NCBI GenBank assembly: GCA_903874575.1
Contig: CAIQSZ010000324.1
Coordinates: 1-6,823 of the forward strand
Reading direction: 5' to 3'
Source: an uncultured Elusimicrobia bacterium
GTDB lineage: Bacteria > Elusimicrobiota > Elusimicrobia > UBA1565 > UBA9628
DNA length: 6,823 bases
Of this stretch, positions 1 to 4,925 are shown piece after piece. The notes under the pieces are model-generated. The model was not told the DNA's origin. It was given only the letters and a program-made list of their open reading frames with translations, and searched no databases. Every line of letters starts with the position of its first letter. The stretch's first letter is position 1. Position numbers and translations under genes: made by a program.

Positions 1-506
1 AGCATCCGGCCCTCCGACCAAATGGACGCGTCGCTATAGCGATACGCGCACTTGACTCCGGCAAGCGCGCCCCGCGCTATTCGTTGCCTCTTCTGAGATA
101 TTACGATGGGCTGTTGGCAGGCGCTCAAACTGCTCCGGGTTGGCTTGCACAGTATCTTCGCGCTTATATAGATCGTGGCCTCTTGATCGAGGGCTTAGCG
201 CCTGTAAGTTGGGCGGACTTGCAAGGACTGAGCGGCCTCCCCAAAAACGGAACATCCCTTGATGGAATTCTTAATTTTATTCCGCATCTATTAGCGGCGC
301 TGGCAGCCGCCTTCGGCGGGCTGGCCTATGTATTCGCCGCTTATTATATTTCCGGCCCTGCCTTTTTATTGGCTGCAGCGGTCATGCTACCGCTAACCGC
401 CGGCGTTGTCATTTATTGGTCCCGGATGTCATATATGGAGAACGTGACTAATAAAATTCGCCTCTACCGGAGAAGCACGTTTTTGGGACCAAAATTCCCT
501 GGATAG
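1..506 (+). CDS. 3' part of an unrecognised membrane protein gene (5' end outside window)
   Basis: The frame is open from base 3 to the TAG at 504-506 (167 codons). The first start codon inside the window is a TTG at 84 with no Shine-Dalgarno before it, so the gene more likely begins upstream. The visible product has a soluble part with an LLRYYDGLLAG stretch. Two hydrophobic helices follow (about nt 273-347 and 357-416; the second reads AFLLAAAVMLPLTAGVVIYW), then a basic tail (KIRLYRRSTFLGPKF). That arrangement suggests a two-helix C-terminal anchor or the end of a polytopic protein. I do not recognise the family. Roughly half its codons end in A or T (TAT, CTT, GCT, ATT, GGA), whereas few do in the genes from 630 to 6506. 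It therefore comes from a different genomic background, either horizontally acquired DNA or a misassembled contig end. Confidence 0.55.
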   Translation, partial: HPALRPNGRVAIAIRALDSGKRAPRYSLPLLRYYDGLLAGAQTAPGWLAQYLRAYIDRGLLIEGLAPVSWADLQGLSGLPKNGTSLDGILNFIPHLLAALAAAFGGLAYVFAAYYISGPAFLLAAAVMLPLTAGVVIYWSRMSYMENVTNKIRLYRRSTFLGPKFPG

Positions 507-585
507 GGGGCGTGGAGTAGGGCAACTGACCTGGCGTAACGGGCCTGCGGCCCTCGTAGAGACGCTGGGAAATCGGGCTTCATAG
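507..585. other. Gap after the left ORF with a short GC hairpin
   Basis: No gene is supported here. At 541-553 a perfect 5-bp stem (GGGCC-TGC-GGCCC) can form, but no T-tract follows on either strand, so it is not a convincing intrinsic terminator. The change from AT-richer to GC-rich, G/C-ending codons lies within or just after this stretch. Confidence 0.4.
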
Positions 586-633
586 ATCCAATTCTGGCTG
601 ATGCCCTACGTCAAGAAGCGCGCGGCCGCTTAA
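586..633 (+). other. Possible 3' tail of a truncated plus-strand gene
   Basis: The codons at 586-633 read IQFWLMPYVKKRAAA and then TAA. Twelve of the fifteen end in G or C, as in the genes to the right. The TAA at 631-633 interlocks with the leuB stop at 630-632 in a TTAA, a common layout for convergent genes in compact genomes. An in-frame TAG at 583-585 stands immediately before. If this is a real gene end, its body has been replaced by the AT-richer left segment. Fifteen codons are too few to prove coding, and the family cannot be named. Confidence 0.3.
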
Positions 634-1712
634 ATCAACGAGGCGACGGCTTGGCCCACGGCGTCGGTGCCGAAGGGGGAGCCTTGCGGGCGCAGGTCGG
701 CGGTGACCTGGCCCGCGTCCAGGACCTTCTCGACGGCGGCGTTCACGGCCGCGGCCTCCTCGCAGAGGCCGAAGCTGTACTCCAGCAGCGCCGCGGCCGA
801 GCCGATGGCCCCCAACGGATTGGCCAGGTTGCGGCCGGCGATGTCGGGAGCCGAGCCGTGCACGGGCTCGTAGAGCCCCGCCCACGCGCCCGAGGGCCGG
901 CGGTCGCCGATCGAGGCCGACGGCAGCATGCCGATGGAGCCCGCCAGCACGGCGGCCTCGTCGCTGAGGATATCGCCGAACAGGTTCTCGGTGAGCAGCA
1001 CGTCGAAGCGGCGGGGGTCGGTGATCAACTGCATGGCGCAGTTGTCGACGAGCAGGTGCTCGAGGGCCACGTCGGGGAAGTCCTTGGAGACCTCGACGAC
1101 GACGCGTCGCCACAGCTGGGAGGTCTCCAGGACGTTGGACTTGTCCACGCTGACGAGCTTTCGGCGGCGCTTGCGCGCCAGCGCGAAGCCGACGCGGGCG
1201 ACGCGCTCGATCTCGGCGCGCGTGTAGGTCATCGTGTTGACGCCGCGTTCGTCGGCCCCCTGTCCGCAGACGCCGCGCGGCGTCCCGTAGTAGAGGCCGC
1301 CCGTCAGTTCGCGGACGATCAGCATGTCGGCGCCCTCAACCAGCCGATTTTTCAGCGGGGAGGAATCGAGCAGGGCCTTATAGGCGCGGACCGGCCGCAG
1401 GTTGGCGTAGACGCCCAGCGCCCGGCGCAGGGCCAGCAGGCCCTTCTCGGGACGGCGCTCCGGGGGGGCGGCGTCGAACTCGGGCAGGCCGACCGCGCCC
1501 ATGAGGGTGGCGTCTGCCTCGCGGGCCAGGCGCTCGGTCTCCGGAGGGAAAGGGGAGCCGGTCTCGCGGATGGCCGCGCCGCCCAGCAGCGCCCGTCTGA
1601 GATTCAGCCGATGGCCGAACCTGTCGGCGACGCGCTCCAGGACGCGCACGGCCTCGCGCGTCACTTCCGTTCCGATTCCATCTCCGGGCAGGACGAGTAT
1701 GTTCAGTTCCAC
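630..1712 (-). CDS. leuB: 3-isopropylmalate dehydrogenase (LeuB)
   Basis: LeuB is the cytoplasmic enzyme that oxidatively decarboxylates 3-isopropylmalate to 2-oxoisocaproate with NAD+, a late step of leucine synthesis. The 360-residue product has the family length and its motifs in order: LPGDGIG near the N-terminus (8-14), the substrate-binding ALRRALGVYANLRPV region (94-108), RELTGGLYYG (134-143), the catalytic lysine in VDKSNVL (K191), DNCAMQL (223-229), the metal-binding ENLFGDILSDEA with D247 and D251, and YEPVHGSAPDIAG (281-293). Start choice: GTG at 1712 puts VELNILVLPGDGIG at the usual N-terminus. ATGs at 1748 and 1793 would add atypical residues and lie upstream of the best promoter (-10 TACAAT, 1733-1738). 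No other leucine gene is adjacent. It is divergent from the regulator at 1828. No catalytic residue is visibly missing. Confidence 0.95.
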   Translation of the reverse strand: MELNILVLPGDGIGTEVTREAVRVLERVADRFGHRLNLRRALLGGAAIRETGSPFPPETERLAREADATLMGAVGLPEFDAAPPERRPEKGLLALRRALGVYANLRPVRAYKALLDSSPLKNRLVEGADMLIVRELTGGLYYGTPRGVCGQGADERGVNTMTYTRAEIERVARVGFALARKRRRKLVSVDKSNVLETSQLWRRVVVEVSKDFPDVALEHLLVDNCAMQLITDPRRFDVLLTENLFGDILSDEAAVLAGSIGMLPSASIGDRRPSGAWAGLYEPVHGSAPDIAGRNLANPLGAIGSAAALLEYSFGLCEEAAAVNAAVEKVLDAGQVTADLRPQGSPFGTDAVGQAVASLI

Positions 1713-1732
1713 GGCGTCATCCGTTGCGCGGG

Positions 1733-1738
1733 ATTGTA
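1733..1738 (-). promoter_or_regulatory. -10 box of the leuB promoter
   Basis: On the minus strand TACAAT (5 of 6 to consensus) ends 20 nt before the GTG start at 1712. Transcription would begin about 13 nt before the GTG, leaving a very short leader with only a weak GGA as Shine-Dalgarno. No good -35 is seen. The position supports GTG 1712 over the upstream ATGs. Confidence 0.5.
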
Positions 1739-1792
1739 CCAAAATCATCCCGGCGCGGCGGCCTTTCGGAGTCCGGGCGACGCGCGAATTCA

Positions 1793-1821
1793 TTGCTTAC
1801 CGCCGGAAAAAATATTATCCT
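1793..1821 (+). promoter_or_regulatory. Promoter of the HTH-receiver gene, predicted leaderless
   Basis: A -35-like TTGCTT (1793-1798), a 17-bp spacer and a -10 TATCCT (1816-1821) are followed by exactly 6 nt and the ATG at 1828. The start point would fall on or next to the start codon, and there is no Shine-Dalgarno. An overlapping TATTAT at 1813-1818 is an alternative -10 but gives a 14-bp spacer. Confidence 0.55.
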
Positions 1822-1827
1822 CGCCAT

Positions 1828-2406
<579 letters not shown>

Positions 2407-2416
2407 CGCGGCGTTC

Positions 2417-2445
2417 TTGAAATCGTAATACCCGCGAGCTATGCT
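2417..2445 (+). promoter_or_regulatory. Promoter of the lipoprotein gene, predicted leaderless
   Basis: TTGAAA (2417-2422), a 17-bp spacer and TATGCT (2440-2445) are followed by exactly 6 nt (CCCGCC) and the ATG at 2452. There is no Shine-Dalgarno. This is one of the two clearest complete promoters in the window; it starts 11 nt after the upstream stop codon. Confidence 0.65.
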
Positions 2446-2451
2446 CCCGCC

Positions 2452-2745
2452 ATGGCGTCGCGAAGCCGGCCGCTCCTCATTATGCTCGCCTGCGCGTTCT
2501 CCGGCTGCGCCTCCGTGCGCCAGTTCGCCTCGGACGTCGATTCCGGGCCTCCCGTTCTGATCGTGAAAAGCACGCCCGCGCGGGCGTACGCGGCCGGCGT
2601 CGACTATCTCCAGCGCGGGGACTACGACGCCGCGCGCCGCGAATGGGACCGGTGCCTGGCGATGGCCGCGCCCGATTCGCCCGCGCGACTGGACTGCCTG
2701 GTCGCGCGGGAACGCCTGGAGTCTCCGGGCGCCTACGAACCGTAG
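2452..2745 (+). CDS. Small lipoprotein with one TPR-like repeat
   Basis: The product has 97 residues. The N-terminus is a lipoprotein signal peptide: basic MASRSR, hydrophobic PLLIMLACAF, then lipobox FSGC with the modified cysteine at residue 19. The mature protein of about 79 residues would be membrane-anchored on the periplasmic side. Residues 46-71 (AYAAGVDYLQRGDYDAARREWDRC) match the helix-turn-helix pattern of a tetratricopeptide repeat, usually a protein-binding element. There are extra cysteines at 68 and 82. No specific function can be assigned. It has its own predicted leaderless promoter and ends 21 nt before the next gene, whose promoter fills the gap, so the two may be transcribed separately. 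Confidence 0.8.
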   Translation: MASRSRPLLIMLACAFSGCASVRQFASDVDSGPPVLIVKSTPARAYAAGVDYLQRGDYDAARREWDRCLAMAAPDSPARLDCLVARERLESPGAYEP

Positions 2746-2754
2746 CGGAAGAAG

Positions 2755-2760
2755 TATAAT
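2755..2760 (+). promoter_or_regulatory. -10 box of the HemQ/Cld-family gene, predicted leaderless
   Basis: A perfect TATAAT ends exactly 6 nt before the GTG start at 2767. No convincing -35 is present at 16-18 bp spacing. The GTG has no properly spaced Shine-Dalgarno: a GGAAG lies upstream of the -10 and would not be in a transcript made from this promoter. Confidence 0.55.
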
Positions 2761-2766
2761 CTTCGG

Positions 2767-3525
2767 GTGAACCAACCCAATCCCGCCCCTTCGCACGCGC
2801 CGACCGCCGAGCCCGCTCTCGACATCCGCGAGAAGGGCGGCGCCAAGGACGGCGTCGCCCAGTACTCGGACCGCCGCCTGTTCATGCAGTTGACGGCGTT
2901 CTCGGGCTGCCGCGACGCGCGTAAGCTCGTCGACTCCCTGGCCGGCGCCGGCGTGGACTGCGTGCTGTACGAGGAACTCGGCGACCCGACCGGCGTCGCC
3001 GTGCTGGCGATGTCCGAGGACCCGGGCCTCCTGCTCTCGAAGCTGCGCCGCGAATTGAGCTCGGGCCCGTTCGCCGAGCTGACGGTCAAGCCCGAGTTCG
3101 CCATGCTGGGCCGCACCTACGCGCTCGGCTACGAGCCGCGTCTGGAGGATTGGCTGCTCCATCGTCCGCGCCGCGTCGTCTCCGATCCGGCCTGGCCTTG
3201 GGCGGTCTGGTACCCGTTGCGCCGCAAGGGCGAGTTCGCGCGCCTGCCGCGCCCGGAACAGATGAGCATGCTCAAGGAGCATGGCAATATCGGCCGCCGG
3301 TTCGGCGACGCGGGCCTGGCGCTGGACATCCGGCTCGCCTGCCACGGCCTGGACAAGAACGACAACGACTTCGTCATCGGCTTGATCGGCAAGGACCTGG
3401 CGCCGCTGTCCATCCTGGTCGAGACGATGCGCCCGACGGCGCAGACCTCGGAGTATCTTTCGAATCTCGGGCCGTTCTTCGTGGGCCGCGCGGTGTGGAA
3501 CTCCCCCCGGAAGGAGGCCGCGTGA
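2767..3525 (+). CDS. HemQ/chlorite dismutase-family protein
   Basis: The 252-residue protein belongs to the chlorite dismutase/HemQ superfamily, built of two ferredoxin-like halves. Most members bind heme; HemQ members act as coproheme decarboxylase in heme synthesis, and true Clds split chlorite. After a disordered N-terminus, residues 36-125 form the first half (DRRLFMQLTAFSGC, LGRTYALGYEP). The second half begins with WPWAVWYPLRRKGEF (143-157). KEHGNIGRRFG (170-180) places H172 where the family's proximal heme-ligand histidine lies. GLDKNDNDFVIGLIG and the ending LGPFFVGRAVW (234-244) are also typical. I cannot place the distal residue that separates Cld (Arg) from Firmicutes HemQ (Gln) with certainty; that region (DAGLALDIRLACHGLD) contains no Gln. 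True chlorite dismutase activity is therefore not implied. The GTG start is set by the abutting TATAAT. The gene overlaps the next by 4 nt. Confidence 0.85.
   Translation: MNQPNPAPSHAPTAEPALDIREKGGAKDGVAQYSDRRLFMQLTAFSGCRDARKLVDSLAGAGVDCVLYEELGDPTGVAVLAMSEDPGLLLSKLRRELSSGPFAELTVKPEFAMLGRTYALGYEPRLEDWLLHRPRRVVSDPAWPWAVWYPLRRKGEFARLPRPEQMSMLKEHGNIGRRFGDAGLALDIRLACHGLDKNDNDFVIGLIGKDLAPLSILVETMRPTAQTSEYLSNLGPFFVGRAVWNSPRKEAA
3511..3517 (+). promoter_or_regulatory. Strong Shine-Dalgarno for the GIY-YIG-like gene
   Basis: AAGGAGG lies 4 nt before the GTG at 3522, inside the end of the upstream gene. It fixes the start of the downstream gene and shows that this genome does use Shine-Dalgarno initiation inside operons, in contrast to the predicted leaderless first genes. 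Confidence 0.75.
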
Positions 3526-3926
3526 GCGTCCGCAGGTTTCGCATCGCGATGTCGGAGCGCTGCTACCGGTTCAAGGCCGACGCCTTGTCCTCGCACGCGC
3601 CGCGCGAGCCGGGCGTATACGAGTTCGTCGCCTTCGACGCGCGAATGAATCCGCGGGTGCTGTTCGTGGGCGTCGCGTCGGACCGGGGCGTCCGCCGGAC
3701 GCTCGACGATCACTGGAACGACCGCGCCGCGCCCGGCCGGACGGCCCTGTTCCGCGCGGCGTCCGACGTCTATTTCGATTACGTGGCCGTGACCGACGCC
3801 GCGGACGCCGACGAACTCAAGGATATCGCGGGCGCGCTCATCGCCAAGCATAAGCCGGAGTTCAACTCCGGCCCGCTCCCGTCGTCGGGCAGGCACGCGG
3901 CCGTCGAGGTCGAGGAAGCGGACTGA
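3522..3926 (+). CDS. Divergent GIY-YIG-fold protein
   Basis: The product has 134 residues and starts at a GTG overlapping the upstream TGA (GTGA), so the two genes are translationally coupled. The GIY-YIG nuclease superfamily pattern appears in order: GVY at 31-33 (for GIY), LFVG at 47-50 (FVG for YIG), arginines R58/R59 on the following helix, a glutamate in DELKDIAGALIAKHKPEFN (E98 as candidate metal ligand) and N115 in EFN. The LI-x-KHKPEFN ending is typical of small GIY-YIG domains (UvrC- and endonuclease-like). The second tyrosine is replaced by phenylalanine, so catalytic activity is uncertain. No separate DNA-binding domain is visible; the tail is short and acidic. Its pairing with a heme-family gene is unexplained. 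Assignment is from motif pattern only. Confidence 0.65.
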   Translation: MSVRRFRIAMSERCYRFKADALSSHAPREPGVYEFVAFDARMNPRVLFVGVASDRGVRRTLDDHWNDRAAPGRTALFRAASDVYFDYVAVTDAADADELKDIAGALIAKHKPEFNSGPLPSSGRHAAVEVEEAD

Positions 3927-3959
3927 CGCCGCCGTCTTTTTCCCGCCTGCGCGCCGGTC

Positions 3960-4748
3960 TTAGGCCGGCGGCGGGAGGTCGGCCAGCTCCAGGTAGAACT
4001 TGGTCATGCAGGCCGCGCCCCAGGCCGAGACCATGAACTGGAACAGGTTGACGACCAGCCCGGCCAGCGCGCCCCCGGCCGGGCCGGCGACCCCTCCGAT
4101 CATCCGCAGCACCAGGCTCGCCGCGATCAGCGCCGCGCCCGTCAGCAGGCCGATGACGAAGAGCGCTCCGAGAAAGGCCGCGCTTCCGCGCAAGCGTCCG
4201 CGCGTCAGAGCCCAGCTGCGGCCGAACGCCGAGAGCGGGCCGAGGCCGTCCACGCAGGTCGCCGTCACCGTCAGGAACAGACGCAACAGCAGGTAAAGTC
4301 CGGGAAGAATCAGCGCCATGGCGCCCAAGCCGACGCAGACGCCCACGACGAGCGAGGCGAACATCACCGAGATCGTCCGCCCCACGCCTTCGACCAGCAG
4401 ATCTCCCAGCACGACCGCCTGGCCGCGGAGCGCCCGCGCGGCCAGCAGGATGCTCGTCGCGTAGCCGAGCATGCCCAGCGCCATCCCGAAGAGTCCGACC
4501 GCCGCCAGCGCGGCGAGCCGGCCGAAATCATGAGTTTCCAGGCTGGTTTGAAGCGAGGCCTTGTCCACCAGGCCCGTCGTCATGCCGACCACGAAGCCGA
4601 GGGCCTGCGCCGGGAGATGGCAGGCGGCCCACACGCCTAAGAGGGCTCCGGCGTTTTCAAGCGTGACGTTCGCGCCCGAGGATAGGAGGTCTCCGACGGG
4701 GGAAAGTGCGGCGGGAACGGCGGCGGGGGAGGGCGCTGGATTTTCCAT
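3960..4748 (-). CDS. Multi-pass inner-membrane protein (GDPDase-membrane-domain/YciC-like pattern)
   Basis: The product has 262 residues and about six hydrophobic helices (around residues 33-58, 77-104, 125-145, 147-163, 189-215 and 224-247) after a soluble, Pro/Ala-rich N-terminus. The segment ALILPGLYLLLRLFL followed by SAFGRSWALTRGR (about 145-185) matches the pattern of the YciC/glycerophosphodiesterase membrane-domain superfamily: a membrane helix ending in PG-Y, then a loop with xRSW-LT-GR. Those families are integral membrane proteins of mostly unknown role, with no catalytic site. No specific function is assigned. The ATG at 4748 is chosen because a complete promoter abuts it. The gene is convergent with the GIY-YIG-like gene (33 nt between stops) and divergent from the glutamine synthetase gene. 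Confidence 0.75.
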   Translation of the reverse strand: MENPAPSPAAVPAALSPVGDLLSSGANVTLENAGALLGVWAACHLPAQALGFVVGMTTGLVDKASLQTSLETHDFGRLAALAAVGLFGMALGMLGYATSILLAARALRGQAVVLGDLLVEGVGRTISVMFASLVVGVCVGLGAMALILPGLYLLLRLFLTVTATCVDGLGPLSAFGRSWALTRGRLRGSAAFLGALFVIGLLTGAALIAASLVLRMIGGVAGPAGGALAGLVVNLFQFMVSAWGAACMTKFYLELADLPPPA

Positions 4749-4754
4749 GCCGCA

Positions 4755-4783
4755 AGCGTAGCGGCTTCGGCCCGTTTCGTCAA
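4755..4783 (-). promoter_or_regulatory. Promoter of the membrane-protein gene, predicted leaderless
   Basis: On the minus strand, TTGACG (4778-4783), a 17-bp spacer and TACGCT (4755-4760) are followed by exactly 6 nt (TGCGGC) and the ATG at 4748. The -35 matches consensus at 5 of 6. There is no Shine-Dalgarno. Confidence 0.65.
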
Positions 4784-4802
4784 GGGCCGGGGCCCGTTCT
4801 TA

Positions 4803-4831
4803 TGGACTTGGAGGGCTCAAAAAAGTATCCT
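4803..4831 (+). promoter_or_regulatory. Candidate promoter of the glutamine synthetase gene
   Basis: TGGACT (4803-4808, 4 of 6), a 17-bp spacer and TATCCT (4826-4831, 4 of 6) would give a start near 4838 and a leader of about 88 nt. It is weaker than the other promoters here but has the same spacer. It lies back to back with the minus-strand promoter at 4755-4783. Confidence 0.4.
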
Positions 4832-4835
4832 GTCC

Positions 4836-4925
4836 CCGACGGGGAGAAGGCCCGCAGGCGGCGATACAAGTCGCCCCGGGAAAGGCCCCGTCGGAACGCC
4901 GAACCTGCATGGAGAGAAACCACTC
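4836..4925 (+). promoter_or_regulatory. Potentially structured 5' leader of the glutamine synthetase mRNA
   Basis: Three nested stems can form. The outer one has 9 bp (4836-4844, CCGACGGGG, with 4886-4894, CCCCGTCGG). A middle one has 4 bp (4851-4854 with 4877-4880). The inner one has 5 bp (4860-4864, GGCGA, with 4871-4875, TCGCC; loop TACAAG). The 5' strand can also fold on itself (CCCC-GAC-GGGG, 4834-4844), so two alternative states are possible. The ribosome-binding site GGAGAG (4911-4916) lies 9 nt before the ATG and outside the stems. It matches no riboswitch class I recognise, including the known glutamine RNAs. In DNA this GC-rich, some pairing is expected by chance. Confidence 0.4.

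Noticed and set aside
541..553. Perfect hairpin GGGCC-TGC-GGCCC as a terminator of the left gene
   Set aside because: No T-tract follows on either strand, and the stem is only 5 bp.
3522..3926. Chlorite-detoxification or DNA-defence cassette made of the Cld-family and GIY-YIG genes
   Set aside because: There is no perchlorate reductase, toxin, restriction or phage gene nearby, and both proteins deviate from the catalytic consensus. Only the co-transcription is supported.
3918..3941. Possible terminator: GCGG/CCGC stem followed by a run of five T
   Set aside because: The stem is only 4 bp, overlaps the GIY-YIG-like gene's stop and is separated from the T-run. The nearby 6-bp stem at 3952-3970 has no T-run on either strand.
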